Made by a program: the position numbers and the translations under genes. From assembly GCA_020630955.1 (NCBI GenBank), contig JAHDIE010000007.1:62001-126000 (forward strand): 64,000 nt of DNA. The letters are read 5' to 3'. Positions 43,977 through 54,044 of this stretch are shown piece after piece; the first letter of the stretch is position 1, and every line of letters begins with the position of its first letter. This stretch comes from Saprospiraceae bacterium (lineage in GTDB: Bacteria; Bacteroidota; Bacteroidia; Chitinophagales; Saprospiraceae). Under the pieces are notes generated by a model that did not search any database, had not been told where the DNA came from, and saw only the letters and a list, made by a program, of their open reading frames with translations.

Positions 43977-44438
43977 TTAGATTTCCATTCTCATTTCAAT
44001 AAGGTGTTTTTTCATGCCAATTTTTTCATATGCTCTTACAGCTTGATCATTGTCATGATAAACATTCAATCTCACTTCATTCATTCCTTTGGATTTTGCC
44101 CATTGGATTAGTTTTTTAATGATGGTTTGACTTATTCCTTTTCTTCTATGATCTGGTTTTACATAAATAAATCCGATATAAGCCAAGCTTTCAAATTTTA
44201 AATAAGGTTTAGCTTTTATTATTTTCACATAACCTGACCCAATTATTTCCTCGCCTAATACTGCCAAAATAATTTCTACATCATCTTGCTGAATCATTTT
44301 TTTAAGATCATAATAGTTAATCTTGCCTTCTTTTAAAGTTGGATCAAAAGGTCGTTCAGCAGATATAATTCCTTGCTCGAATTCATACAAATATTCAAGA
44401 TCAGAAGTTTTAGCGGTTCTATAATTAATCTGAAGCAT
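43977..44438 (-). CDS. GNAT family N-acetyltransferase
   Basis: A 153-residue GNAT acetyltransferase. IGFIYVKPDHRRKGISQTIIKKL (about 93-115) is the acetyl-CoA binding strand and loop, and ARAYEKIGMKKHLIEMRM-like closing motif (here AVRAYEKIGMKKHL) ends the domain. No signal peptide. The substrate is unknown. Stand-alone, 91 bp from the feoB stop, transcribed on the same strand as feoAB but downstream of it. Confidence 0.85.
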   Translation of the reverse strand: MLQINYRTAKTSDLEYLYEFEQGIISAERPFDPTLKEGKINYYDLKKMIQQDDVEIILAVLGEEIIGSGYVKIIKAKPYLKFESLAYIGFIYVKPDHRRKGISQTIIKKLIQWAKSKGMNEVRLNVYHDNDQAVRAYEKIGMKKHLIEMRMEI

Positions 44439-44529
44439 ATATCAAATTATTATATATTGTAATGATAAATTCTTACTATTTATAATTTTAACCAAAGTTA
44501 TAATAATTCACTTGAGTGAATAGTGGGAT

Positions 44530-46515
44530 CTAAAAAATATTATAGGCAAGTAATGCTGCACAGTATGCCAAAATGAGCATAGCAATAAACTGGTACAGAG
44601 CATATTTCCATTTTCCGGTTTCTTTCCTGACAATGGCCAAGGTACTCATGCACTGCATCGCAAAAACATAAAATAAAAGAAGGGAGATGGATGTTGCCAA
44701 ATTGTATCTTTTTTGCCCTGTCTTTAAATTGGTCTCGTTTCTAAGTCTTTCTGTGATAGTTGATTCATCTTCTGATCCTATGCTATAGATCGTGCTCAGG
44801 GTGCCTACAAATACCTCTCTAGCTGCAAACGAAGTTATTAAGGCTATGCCAATTTTCCAATCATAACCCAAAGGCTGTATGGCAGGCTCAATTAATTTAC
44901 CTAAGTATCCAGCATATGAATATTCAATAGCAATAGATTCTCTGTTTATGACTTCTTGGTTTTGATCTATAGTAGAAATGTAGCTTTCGTATTGTTGGTC
45001 TATGAATTCTTCACTCTTCGGACTAAAGCTTGCCAATACCCATAAAGCAACCGAAATAAGAAAAATAATCTTACCAGCAGAAACTACAAAGGACTTCGTT
45101 TTAGCATAAGCATTGTAAAAAACATTCTTCCAATTGGGCATTCTATACATCGGTAATTCTAGTGTCCAAGCTGCTGCAGAAATAAATTTGCTTCGTTTAT
45201 TGATAAACCAAGCCACTACTAAAGTTGCAACTAACCCCAATAAGTACAAGAAGAAAAGCATCAAGCCTTTGGCATTGATAAATCCATCGCCATTTTCAGG
45301 AAACATAACTGCAATCAAAATGGTGTATACGGGCAGTCTAGCACTACAGGTCATCAATGGGGATGCTAGAATAACCGCCATTCTTTCTCGATTGTCCTCA
45401 ATCATACGCGTGCTCATGATGGCCGGAATAGCACATGCCCAGGAGGACATTAAAGGGATAACTGATTTTCCACTCAAACCAAATTTTTGAAGAAAGTTGT
45501 CTGATATATAGGAAATTCTTGAAAGGTATCCTGTGTTTTCTAAAATACCCAATAGGATAAACAAAATGGCAATTTGAGGAATAAAAATTAGCACCCCGCC
45601 TAGTCCAGCAAGAACTCCATCTGAAACCAAGGAAGCCAACCATTGCGTGCTGATGTTTGCATTTGCTTTTTCAGACATCCAAGCAAAAAGTTGGTCAATC
45701 CAATCCATTGGAATCCCTGCAAGAGTAAATACACTTTGGAAAACAACCAACATTACCAATAGGAATGTAATCATGCCCCAGATAGGATGTAAGAGAATCT
45801 TATCAACCTTCTTGCTGCTAGCAAGGATGTCTAGTTTTGTTGGATCCTCTTTTAGAACCTCATTGGTAATTTTACTTACCAATAATTGTCTTTGACTAAA
45901 ATCTGCTTCTAAAAGCTGATATTGAGCGTTTGTGAATTTATTCTGATGGTCTTTGATTGTTTTTAAATAGATATTTTCAAAGCCATTTTTATCCATCTTT
46001 TCAAACTGGCTCCTTCTGAAAGTGTGTGGGATCTGTGCCTTATTTTCTCTGATCAAAGCTTTCAGTTCATCAAGACCTTCTCCATTTTTTGAGTTCATTA
46101 AAACTACTTCACATCCTAGATGGTTTTTAATTTTTTCTTTATCCAGAACCAACTGTGACTTTTTTAATTCATCCTTGAAGTTGATGACCAAAATCATAGG
46201 GATTTGAAGATCTGCAATTTCTGAAAAAAGCAATAATGAATCGGCCAATTGAACTCCGTTGGCTACAAATAGAAGAGGGCTATTTGTTTCAGCATAATCC
46301 AATATTTCCCTAAGGCTAATTTGTTCATCTAGACTATCAACCCAAAGTGATTTTAATCCTGGTAGATCAATAATTTTTACACCTTCGAAAATTCCTGATT
46401 TCTTTTCGACCGTAACTCCAGAATAGTTTCCAATTTTTTGATTTAGGCCTGTCAGTTTATTAAACAGACTGCTTTTCCCTGAATTGGGTTTTCCTATAAG
46501 TGCAAGTTGTTTCAT
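44530..46515 (-). CDS. feoB: FeoB ferrous iron transporter
   Basis: A 661-residue inner-membrane Fe(II) transporter. The N-terminal G domain has GKPNSGKSSLFN (8-19), G2 SGVTVE, G3 DLPG and a divergent G4 NFKDE in place of NMxD. Residues 250-661 hold the FeoB membrane helices with two Gate-like regions (for example SWACAIPAIMSTR and AAREVFVGTLSTIYS). It is shorter than E. coli FeoB but complete. It is translationally coupled to feoA (4-bp ATGA overlap) and takes up ferrous iron. Confidence 0.94.
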   Translation of the reverse strand: MKQLALIGKPNSGKSSLFNKLTGLNQKIGNYSGVTVEKKSGIFEGVKIIDLPGLKSLWVDSLDEQISLREILDYAETNSPLLFVANGVQLADSLLLFSEIADLQIPMILVINFKDELKKSQLVLDKEKIKNHLGCEVVLMNSKNGEGLDELKALIRENKAQIPHTFRRSQFEKMDKNGFENIYLKTIKDHQNKFTNAQYQLLEADFSQRQLLVSKITNEVLKEDPTKLDILASSKKVDKILLHPIWGMITFLLVMLVVFQSVFTLAGIPMDWIDQLFAWMSEKANANISTQWLASLVSDGVLAGLGGVLIFIPQIAILFILLGILENTGYLSRISYISDNFLQKFGLSGKSVIPLMSSWACAIPAIMSTRMIEDNRERMAVILASPLMTCSARLPVYTILIAVMFPENGDGFINAKGLMLFFLYLLGLVATLVVAWFINKRSKFISAAAWTLELPMYRMPNWKNVFYNAYAKTKSFVVSAGKIIFLISVALWVLASFSPKSEEFIDQQYESYISTIDQNQEVINRESIAIEYSYAGYLGKLIEPAIQPLGYDWKIGIALITSFAAREVFVGTLSTIYSIGSEDESTITERLRNETNLKTGQKRYNLATSISLLLFYVFAMQCMSTLAIVRKETGKWKYALYQFIAMLILAYCAALLAYNIF

Positions 46516-46745
46516 TTTTCAGAAAACTTGACTACTTCAATATTAATAGCATCGTGGTTTCTGATACTTATCATCTTTCCCCTTATGGAAATGTTGCAAA
46601 GTTTAGCAAAAGAAGGACTATAATTCTTTTCTATTAGGCTGCCAATACAAACTCCATTGAGTAGCAGTGATTTTTTAATGTCTTCTCCTACATTGATTGA
46701 GGCTAGGATAGCGCTATCACCTTCTTTTAATTCTTTCAGATTCAT
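46512..46745 (-). CDS. feoA: FeoA small SH3-like protein
   Basis: A 77-residue cytoplasmic SH3-like protein needed for FeoB function. LKELKEGDSAILASINVGEDIKKSLL and the closing ISIRNHDAINIEVVKF strands fit the FeoA fold. It overlaps feoB by 4 bp. A TAAATTTG -7-type box lies at 46754-46761 on the minus strand, only 8 bp before the start, which would give a nearly leaderless transcript. No Fur-type palindrome could be recognised. Confidence 0.88.
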   Translation of the reverse strand: MNLKELKEGDSAILASINVGEDIKKSLLLNGVCIGSLIEKNYSPSFAKLCNISIRGKMISIRNHDAINIEVVKFSEK

Positions 46746-46821
46746 TTCGAATCCAAATTTAGAATCTTATTTTGACTTAATCTAAATAAGGGGCAAATAA
46801 ATCTATTTTGTTAACCCTAGT

Positions 46822-47511
46822 CTATTTGATTAATGGTTCCCCATTCAAATCATGGGTTAAAATTTCACTCATATAATCAAAAAAAGGACGTACGGCTTTA
46901 TATTGCTTGACCAATAATTTTAAAAAGCCTTTGTCTGTTACCTCACTGTCCTTAAATTTGACATAAGTTAAAAATTGTTTATGTCTTAGCAGATCAATGG
47001 CTGGATCTTCTTTATCATAACCCTTTGGGCAAGATTTTAATTTTTCTCCTTGCAATTCACCAAAATGATCTTTGAATTTTTTGCTGTTTAAAATTTTTCT
47101 TAGTGGTCTAGGGTCAGCGGAAATCTGGTCTCTAATTAATTTAAGATCTTCTTTATTTGGATTCCAAAATCCTGCGCCCATCATAGATTTTCCGCCAGGT
47201 TGTATACCAAAGTAATATCCACCTCTTAACCAAGGGGTATCTCTCGTTAGGCTTCCACCAACATAGGTCTTGTATGGACTCTTGTCTTTAGAAAAACGTA
47301 CATCTCTATATATCCTGAAAAGTGTTTTCTTAGGTGAAGTGGGAACGATGCTGTCATGCTTTTGCATTTCATCCTGGACTGCTTCAGCAAAATCCTGCAT
47401 ATTCTGATGCATGGCTTCATATCTGCTTTTGTTATCATTAAACCACTCCCGATTATTGTTTTTTTCTAAATCTTTGAGAAATTTCAAGGAACTTTTGTCG
47501 ATCTGTGACAT
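46822..47511 (-). CDS. DUF2461 family protein
   Basis: A 229-residue cytoplasmic protein of the DUF2461 / TIGR02453 family. The N-terminal LKFLKDLEKNNNREWFNDNKSRYE and the following LFRIYRDVRFSKDKSPYKTYVGG with GGYYFGIQPGG are characteristic. The biochemical function is not known. It lies 10 bp after lgt on the same strand, so the two are cotranscribed. That link is probably genomic rather than functional. Confidence 0.85.
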   Translation of the reverse strand: MSQIDKSSLKFLKDLEKNNNREWFNDNKSRYEAMHQNMQDFAEAVQDEMQKHDSIVPTSPKKTLFRIYRDVRFSKDKSPYKTYVGGSLTRDTPWLRGGYYFGIQPGGKSMMGAGFWNPNKEDLKLIRDQISADPRPLRKILNSKKFKDHFGELQGEKLKSCPKGYDKEDPAIDLLRHKQFLTYVKFKDSEVTDKGFLKLLVKQYKAVRPFFDYMSEILTHDLNGEPLIK

Positions 47512-47521
47512 AAATATTTAT

Positions 47522-48697
47522 TTAATAAGTTTGAGAAATGGGTTCATCCTTAGGTAGCATTTTTAAAATAATACTACCAATTATGCCTGTAACAATAAAT
47601 CCTATTGCAATCCATTGAGATAAGGACCAATCCATACCCAGAAGATCATATTTTGGGTTTACTCGGATGCCCTCAATGAAGAAGCGCTCTATTCCATTAA
47701 GAATTAGCATAATGAAAAATAGCATTCCAGCAATCTTAATTCTCTTTCTCAATACCCAAAGTATTGCCAACACGATGAATGACATGGTAATTTCATAAAT
47801 TGGAGTAGGATAGACAGGTTCCTCAAGCTTGGTGCAGTAAATACCCTCACAACCTGTCATTTGAACACCTTGTTGAATCACATTGTGAGGATAGTCATAT
47901 GCCCATACCCAATCTGGCAAAAACCACCATCCTGGTTGTGCAGCAAGATTAACTATTCCCCAATCACCATCTCCTGCAAAGTGGCATCCCATGCGTCCAA
48001 CTGCGTAGCCAACCATAATCGCTGGTGCCGCTACATCCATCATGTGCCTTGTGTTTAAGCCTATCTTTTTGAAGTACATTGGAACAAAAATAAAACAGCA
48101 GATTAATCCTCCATATATGGTTAGACCACTTCCAGAAAACATTTGGCCAATTGGGTCAGCTATAAAATCGCTCCAGTTCTCTAATAATGAAAATAGCCTT
48201 GAGCCAGCAACACCGACAATTGCACAAACAATCATGATGTCTCCAAGTTTTTGATGGGGATTGACCAAATATTCTCCATCAACAGTTGTCGCTTCCACCT
48301 TATGGTTTCCGTTAAAGTAGTAAAAGGCTCCTAAAGCCAAAGCACCGACAATTCCTCCGATCCAAGAACCATTTAGAGAAAAAATAGTACCCGATGGATC
48401 AGCTTTAAAGGCAGGAAAGTTCATAAGGATGTAAGGTATCTTAAATCCAAAAAATAAACCGATAAGCCCATTAATGATAGCTTCTCTGATTGCCATCTTA
48501 CCTTTGTCAATCTTTTTAATCTTAATTTTTGGGAGTAAACCTTCTTTTTCTTTTCTAATCATTTCCTTTCGCACCAAAGCAGCAGCGGATAATAGCGCCA
48601 AAGCAAGGAAAACCCCAAAGGTTTTGAATATGGAAGTCCAATTGTCAACATTGGTTCCAAATAGGTCGTGGAAGAAGTAGGACAGGTCTGGATACAT
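47522..48697 (-). CDS. lgt: Prolipoprotein diacylglyceryl transferase
   Basis: A 391-residue inner-membrane enzyme that transfers diacylglycerol from phosphatidylglycerol to the lipobox Cys of prolipoproteins. It shows about seven hydrophobic helices and the Lgt signature GRMGCHFAGDGDWG (about 231-244), plus LTIYGGLI upstream. It is longer than the E. coli enzyme because of an insertion around residues 45-130. Essential for the many lipoproteins predicted in this window. Followed by DUF2461 on the same strand. Confidence 0.93.
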   Translation of the reverse strand: MYPDLSYFFHDLFGTNVDNWTSIFKTFGVFLALALLSAAALVRKEMIRKEKEGLLPKIKIKKIDKGKMAIREAIINGLIGLFFGFKIPYILMNFPAFKADPSGTIFSLNGSWIGGIVGALALGAFYYFNGNHKVEATTVDGEYLVNPHQKLGDIMIVCAIVGVAGSRLFSLLENWSDFIADPIGQMFSGSGLTIYGGLICCFIFVPMYFKKIGLNTRHMMDVAAPAIMVGYAVGRMGCHFAGDGDWGIVNLAAQPGWWFLPDWVWAYDYPHNVIQQGVQMTGCEGIYCTKLEEPVYPTPIYEITMSFIVLAILWVLRKRIKIAGMLFFIMLILNGIERFFIEGIRVNPKYDLLGMDWSLSQWIAIGFIVTGIIGSIILKMLPKDEPISQTY

Positions 48698-48850
48698 TCT
48701 TTTTTACATTTATGGGCACAAAATAGGAAACTGCTTGTCAATAAATCCAAAACTCTATACTAAACCATGCAAAATATCTGTTAACTGATTATACTTGCCT
48801 TCTCATTGCAAAATTGGTTAATTTCGACACTTTAGATCTAGTATACTCAA

Positions 48851-49429
48851 ATGAAATGTAGACAATTAGCAATTATATCAATTTTCTTTTCATTTTATTT
48901 TGTTGGATTTGGTCAAGGAATGACCATCTATTCAGGAACTAGTTCTATGAAATCCGATTTGCTTAGCTTAACAGCCAAAAATAAATCGCACACCGGGTAT
49001 TTAGTGGGTGCCGATGGAAGGCTTGGTGATGATAGCTTTTATTTTATGATTGGATTGCAATATCATCAATTGAATTTTTTCCCAACCCAAAAATTTAGCT
49101 TAAAAGTTAATAATCCTTCTATCGATATCATCAAAGGAAGAGGTGGATTAGCTTTTAGGATATGGGAAGTAAGCAAAGAAATACAAGTAAGAATCAGATT
49201 GATGGGATCTGTGGATTATTTTTTGAAAATACCTCTTGCTGTTTCTGATGATAATCCCTCTAATCTTGAATTTAATGAGGGAGTAGGAGGCGCTGTTGGA
49301 GGCTTTGAGTTCGATATTTATTTTCTCACCTTAAATTTGGAATATCAACGTGGTTTTTTTAATTCAGTAAAAAATACTGAAGGAAGTAGTATGCACTACT
49401 TTACAACCAGCCTTGGTATTAACTTTTAA
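48851..49429 (+). CDS. Secreted outer-membrane beta-barrel-like protein, hypothetical
   Basis: A 192-residue exported protein with a signal peptide (about 1-22, ending VGFGQG). The mature part consists of alternating hydrophobic beta strands with Gly/Ser turns (for example FYFMIGLQYHQLNFF and FTTSLGINF at the end), as in small outer-membrane barrels of Bacteroidota. No specific family recognised. It is divergent from lgt and ends 5 bp before the convergent mtaB stop. Confidence 0.6.
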   Translation: MKCRQLAIISIFFSFYFVGFGQGMTIYSGTSSMKSDLLSLTAKNKSHTGYLVGADGRLGDDSFYFMIGLQYHQLNFFPTQKFSLKVNNPSIDIIKGRGGLAFRIWEVSKEIQVRIRLMGSVDYFLKIPLAVSDDNPSNLEFNEGVGGAVGGFEFDIYFLTLNLEYQRGFFNSVKNTEGSSMHYFTTSLGINF

Positions 49430-49434
49430 TAATT

Positions 49435-50763
49435 TTAAGTCAAACTGGCTTCAAATACTCCTTCTGGAGTAAGATTTTCAAGTTTGACAGACCTGAGCTC
49501 GTTAACGAGCGATAATTCACCCTTAACCTTTACCTTGATATAGTTACTGGTAAATCCAGTAAGTGTATCAAGGTTTTTTGTATATTCTAACAACACCTTT
49601 TTTATTTTACCTTGGTGCTTAAGATAAAATTGACGTTTTTTTCTTGCTGATAGATTTCTTAAAATCTCATTTCTCTTTCTTCTGAGTTCCATTGGCACAA
49701 TATCTTTCATTTCACTGGCCAAAGTATTGGAGCGCTCGGAATAGGTGAAAACATGGAAGTAGTTAACATCAAGATTGGATAAGAATTGTAAAGTTTCATT
49801 AAAGTGAATTTCACTTTCTCCTGGGAATCCAACAATGACATCAACACCTATACAACAATCTGGCATTTTTTCTCTGATCCATTCAATTCTTTCTTCATAC
49901 AATTCTCTTAAATACCTTCTCCTCATCAATTTGAGAATCTCATTCGAACCAGATTGAAGTGGAATATGAAAATGTGGAACAAACTTTTCTGATTGCGAAA
50001 CAAAATTGATAATTTCTTTCGTCAAAAGATTGGGTTCAATAGAAGAGATTCTAAATCTTTCAATCCCATCGGTGAGCTCGAGTTGTTTTATCAGGTCGAT
50101 AAAAAGAGCTTCTTTTTTAGGTTTTATTCCTTCAATTACTTCTGTTCCATTTCCAAAATCACCCAGATTTACTCCAGTTAAAACAATTTCTTTCACGCCT
50201 TTGGCAGCTATTTTTGATACATTTTGTAAAACATTTTCGATGGTATCACTTCTTGACTTGCCTCTTGCTTGAGGAATCGTGCAGAATGAGCAATTGTAAT
50301 TACAGCCATCTTGGACTTTTAAAAAAGATCTGGTTCTATCCCCAAAAGAAAATGACTCGACAAAACTATTTGCTTCTTCTACTTCTCCAGCGATGACCAT
50401 GCCCTTGTCCATGGTTCCAATTTGGTCAATGTAATTGAGAACATTAAATTTTTGAGCTGCACCAAGCACTAAGTCAACGCCAGGAATATTAGAAATTTCT
50501 TCTGGCTTTAATTGGGCATAACAACCAATAACAACAATTTTTGCCTCTGGATTGGCTTTTTGAGCTTGTCGAACAGCATATCTGCATTTCCGGTCTGCAA
50601 AATCTGTGACGGAGCAAGTGTTGATTACATAAACATTCGCTGGTTCACCAAAATCAACTGTAGAATAACCTTTATCTTCAAACATTCTACGAATACTCGA
50701 AGTCTCTGAAAAGTTCAATTTACACCCTAAGGTGTGAAAAGCTGCGGTTTGTGGTGTTGCCAT
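49435..50763 (-). CDS. mtaB: MtaB, tRNA ms2t6A37 methylthiotransferase
   Basis: A 442-residue radical-SAM methylthiotransferase. The radical-SAM cluster Cys154, Cys158 and Cys161 (CNYNCSFC) is complete. The N-terminal auxiliary cluster Cys14, Cys50 and Cys81 (TLGCKLN, INTCSVT, IGCYAQ) is also visible, and a TRAM-like domain ends the protein. MtaB converts t6A37 to ms2t6A37 in tRNAs that read ANN codons. TATCTTTG at 50768-50775 on the minus strand is a -7-like box very close to the start. Confidence 0.92.
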   Translation of the reverse strand: MATPQTAAFHTLGCKLNFSETSSIRRMFEDKGYSTVDFGEPANVYVINTCSVTDFADRKCRYAVRQAQKANPEAKIVVIGCYAQLKPEEISNIPGVDLVLGAAQKFNVLNYIDQIGTMDKGMVIAGEVEEANSFVESFSFGDRTRSFLKVQDGCNYNCSFCTIPQARGKSRSDTIENVLQNVSKIAAKGVKEIVLTGVNLGDFGNGTEVIEGIKPKKEALFIDLIKQLELTDGIERFRISSIEPNLLTKEIINFVSQSEKFVPHFHIPLQSGSNEILKLMRRRYLRELYEERIEWIREKMPDCCIGVDVIVGFPGESEIHFNETLQFLSNLDVNYFHVFTYSERSNTLASEMKDIVPMELRRKRNEILRNLSARKKRQFYLKHQGKIKKVLLEYTKNLDTLTGFTSNYIKVKVKGELSLVNELRSVKLENLTPEGVFEASLT

Positions 50764-50818
50764 TTTGCAAAGATAAAAATCATTATAATCCTATTTTATC
50801 TTACTTTCGTCAAATATT

Positions 50819-50826
50819 TAGTTTTG
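50819..50826 (+). promoter_or_regulatory. -7 box of the HEAT-cyclophilin gene
   Basis: TAGTTTTG matches TAnnTTTG and lies 16 bp before ATG 50843. Only a degenerate TTTTA is present at the -33 distance. Confidence 0.35.
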
Positions 50827-50842
50827 CCTTAATAATGCTATT

Positions 50843-52852
50843 ATGGATCTTAAGTATTTGCTTTCCTTTATCACAATAATTTTGATTTCAGCCTGTGTTC
50901 CAGAATCAAAACAAGAACTTACAGAAGTCAAATTTGATCTCCAAAACCCTATCGTGCAAAGAATTATTCAACATGAGTTGAATCAAAATAAGGATAGTCT
51001 ATTCCATTATGCTCATTCACCTGATCCAACTCATCGATATTTGGTTGCTAAAGCTTTAGCATCATTTCAAACAGAAAGATCATTGCCAATCTTAGATAGT
51101 TTGATCAATGATCCAACAAGAAGAGTTGCAGCAATGGCAGCCTATGCTTTGGGTCAGTCAAAATCACCAAAAGCAGAAAAAATATTGGTATCAGCATTTA
51201 GATCTCAAGATACCTCATCGGTAGATAATATACTCAATAATAGAATCTTAGAAGCCATTGGAAAAACTGGCGGAATGAAAATGTTGGAGGCAATGGCCTC
51301 GGTAACTACTTATCGGAATACGGATACTTTACTTCTTTTAGGACAAGTAAGGGCTTTTTATCAATTTGCTAAAAGAGGAATTATTTCTGAAAATGCTACA
51401 AAACAAATTATTGAATACATCAATGATGGAACCTTTCCTGATCAAGTACGATTGATGGCAGCGCATTATCTCGCACGATCAAAAAATGTTTTAATCGATG
51501 ACTATAAATATCAGATTACTCAGGCCATCATCAAAGAACAAAACCCAAACATCAAAATGGCTCTACTTTTGAGTCTTAGAAAAATTAAGGATAAAGAAAT
51601 TCAAGAAGTTCTTTTAGATCAATTAAAGCTTGATCAAGATTGGAGGATTAAGATAAATGCAATAAAAGCTATCAGTGCTCAGGACTATATTACTGGGGCA
51701 GAAATTATGATTGGAACTTTAGACGATCCTGATATCCGCGTAGCTCATGCGGCAGCAGATTTTTTTGTACAAAATGGAAACAAAGATGATGCAGTGATCT
51801 ATCGAAATTTGGCAAGGCAGAAAAACAGACCTTGGTTGATTCGATCAAGATTGTATTATGCTGTTTTTAAAAATCTCCCGTATAATTATACAAAAACCCT
51901 TTCTGCGACCCGTTGGGAATTATTGCAGCTCATTAAAGATCAAGAAAACCCATTTGCGAAAGCATCATATATCTCAGCTTTAGGTAATGATCCTGGCGCA
52001 TATTCAGATCTCATTAAATTAATGGAAGAAGAAGAGAACAATACGGTTTTGTATTCGATTATGAAGGCATTGGAATCCATCGTTACTCACGATGAATTTA
52101 ATCAGACATTTCAAAGTACCAGAAGATACGTGCGTGGTCAAATTATGAACATCATCAACCGAGGTTTAGAATCAAATAATCCTGGAGTAATTGCAGTTGC
52201 TGGTGATATGATAGCCAATGAAAAATCTGGTCTTGCAACATTACTAGACTCTACAGCTTTGATTGAAAACGCACTAAATGATTTGAATTTGCCTAGAGAC
52301 ATAGAAGCTTACAGGGCACTAGAAAAAGCATTGGCAAAAGTGAAAGGGGTTCGAGATCCGGTATTAACAAATGCTGATTCCAAATTCAAACCAGATTTCT
52401 CCTTACTCGAGCAGTTTAAAGATCAAAACTTAGTGATTGTTAAAACGGAAAAGGGTGTTTTTACCATTGAGCTATTTCCGGACCACGCACCAGTTTCAGT
52501 ATTAAATTTTCTGAGCCTAGTCAATACTGGGTATTATAACGACAAAGCTGTTCATAGAGTTGTTCCTAATTTCGTTACACAAATCGGCTGCGATAGAGGT
52601 GATGGATATGGTAGTTTAGATTATGTCATACGTTCGGAAGTAGGTCCAATGTACTATGATGATGGAGCATATGTTGGGTATGCTTCTGCTGGCTTGCATA
52701 CTGAATCTTCTCAGTGGTTTGTCACGCATTCGCCCACTCCTCATTTGGATGGCGCTTATACTATTTTTGGGAAGGTAGTAGATGGAATGGATGTACTTTC
52801 AAAAATAGAAATAGGAGATAAAATTCAAGATATAATTATTAAAGTGATATAA
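50843..52852 (+). CDS. HEAT-repeat lipoprotein with C-terminal cyclophilin peptidyl-prolyl isomerase
   Basis: A 669-residue lipoprotein (lipobox Cys18 in LISAC). Residues 40-500 are HEAT-type helical repeats (RRVAAMAAYALGQS; DIRVAHAAADFF). The last 150 residues form a cyclophilin domain (FTIELFPDHAPVSVLNFLSLV, then HRVVPNFVTQIG with the catalytic Arg, Phe and Gln retained). It probably folds or scaffolds proteins at the outer membrane. The combination is known in Bacteroidota. The gene ends at gcvT with a 1-bp overlap. Confidence 0.87.
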   Translation: MDLKYLLSFITIILISACVPESKQELTEVKFDLQNPIVQRIIQHELNQNKDSLFHYAHSPDPTHRYLVAKALASFQTERSLPILDSLINDPTRRVAAMAAYALGQSKSPKAEKILVSAFRSQDTSSVDNILNNRILEAIGKTGGMKMLEAMASVTTYRNTDTLLLLGQVRAFYQFAKRGIISENATKQIIEYINDGTFPDQVRLMAAHYLARSKNVLIDDYKYQITQAIIKEQNPNIKMALLLSLRKIKDKEIQEVLLDQLKLDQDWRIKINAIKAISAQDYITGAEIMIGTLDDPDIRVAHAAADFFVQNGNKDDAVIYRNLARQKNRPWLIRSRLYYAVFKNLPYNYTKTLSATRWELLQLIKDQENPFAKASYISALGNDPGAYSDLIKLMEEEENNTVLYSIMKALESIVTHDEFNQTFQSTRRYVRGQIMNIINRGLESNNPGVIAVAGDMIANEKSGLATLLDSTALIENALNDLNLPRDIEAYRALEKALAKVKGVRDPVLTNADSKFKPDFSLLEQFKDQNLVIVKTEKGVFTIELFPDHAPVSVLNFLSLVNTGYYNDKAVHRVVPNFVTQIGCDRGDGYGSLDYVIRSEVGPMYYDDGAYVGYASAGLHTESSQWFVTHSPTPHLDGAYTIFGKVVDGMDVLSKIEIGDKIQDIIIKVI

Positions 52853-53955
52853 TGAAACGTACACCTTTATATGATACACATGTAGCTTTAGGAGCAAAAA
52901 TGGTTCCTTTTGCAGGATACGATATGCCTTTAAAATACGATAATATCATAGAAGAACATCTGGCAGTTCGAAGCAACTGTGGAATTTTTGATGTATCTCA
53001 TATGGGACAATTTATCATCAAAGGAAAAGAAGCACTAAATCTAGTGCAAGTGGTTTCCAGCAATGATGCCAGCGTTTTAGAAATTGGAGCCGCACAGTAT
53101 AGTGCCATCATGAATGCAGAGGGAGGAATTGTTGATGATATGATTGTATACCGATTGGATGAAGATCAATGCTCAGAAGGGGAACAAGCCTTTATGTTGG
53201 TCGTCAATGCATCGAATATTGAAAAAGATTTGGCTTGGATCAATGAAAATAATGTTTTCGATACAAGGGTAATTAACATATCATATCATACTGGATTATT
53301 AGCTATCCAAGGCCCAAACGCAACAAATTTATTGCAAGAACTTACGGATATTGATCTGTCAGAAATTGAATTTTACCATTTTAAAAAAGGAATCTTTGCC
53401 GGCATTGAAAATGTTCTTATAAGTGCAACAGGTTATACGGGCGCAGGTGGATTTGAACTCTATGTTGATAATGAAAATATGCTTGCCTTATGGAATGCAA
53501 TTATTGAAAAAGGACAAGCTTTTGAGTTAAAACCTGTCGGACTCGGCGCTAGAGATACTTTGAGATTGGAAAAAGGATACGTTCTTTATGGCAATGATAT
53601 AAATGATGAAACTTCTCCAATTGTTGCTGGTTTAAATTGGATTTCAAAACCCGATAAAACACCTAGTTTTAGAGGCGTAGATCATTTTAGATCGCTCAAG
53701 GCAAATAAGAATCGCGAAATCTTAATTGGTTTTAAGATGGATGGAAAAAGAATTCCTAGGCATGGATATGAAATCTTAGATATGCAGGATAATGTAATAG
53801 GCAAGGTAACTTCCGGTGCGATGTCACCAAGTTTAGACATTCCTATTGGTATGGGCTATGTGCCACGATCATTCAGGAAGCCAGGAACAAGTATTCAAAT
53901 ACAAATTGGTAAAAAACAAATGGAAGCAGAGATTGTAAAGCTTCCATTTGTATAA
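52852..53955 (+). CDS. gcvT: Glycine cleavage system T protein (aminomethyltransferase)
   Basis: A 367-residue cytoplasmic enzyme. It takes the aminomethyl group from lipoylated GcvH and forms methylene-tetrahydrofolate and ammonia. Signatures: FDVSHMGQFIIKG near residue 45, QGPNA (about 150), TGYTGAGGFELYV and the C-terminal GKVTSGAMSPSL barrel. Length is normal for the family. gcvH and gcvP are not nearby. It is transcribed with the HEAT-cyclophilin gene upstream and followed by a hairpin. Confidence 0.95.
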   Translation: MKRTPLYDTHVALGAKMVPFAGYDMPLKYDNIIEEHLAVRSNCGIFDVSHMGQFIIKGKEALNLVQVVSSNDASVLEIGAAQYSAIMNAEGGIVDDMIVYRLDEDQCSEGEQAFMLVVNASNIEKDLAWINENNVFDTRVINISYHTGLLAIQGPNATNLLQELTDIDLSEIEFYHFKKGIFAGIENVLISATGYTGAGGFELYVDNENMLALWNAIIEKGQAFELKPVGLGARDTLRLEKGYVLYGNDINDETSPIVAGLNWISKPDKTPSFRGVDHFRSLKANKNREILIGFKMDGKRIPRHGYEILDMQDNVIGKVTSGAMSPSLDIPIGMGYVPRSFRKPGTSIQIQIGKKQMEAEIVKLPFV

Positions 53956-53962
53956 ATATTTT

Positions 53963-53993
53963 AACTAAAGAAGCGAAGTTTTTCTTAGTTTTA
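53963..53993 (+). terminator. Terminator-like hairpin after gcvT
   Basis: AACTAAAGAA pairs with TTCTTAGTT (one bulge), followed by TTAAA. The T run is short, so efficiency is uncertain. Confidence 0.45.
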
Positions 53994-54044
53994 AACAATT
54001 TGGAAAATTTTTAGTTTACCTATCCAAACTTCAATCCTTACTAA

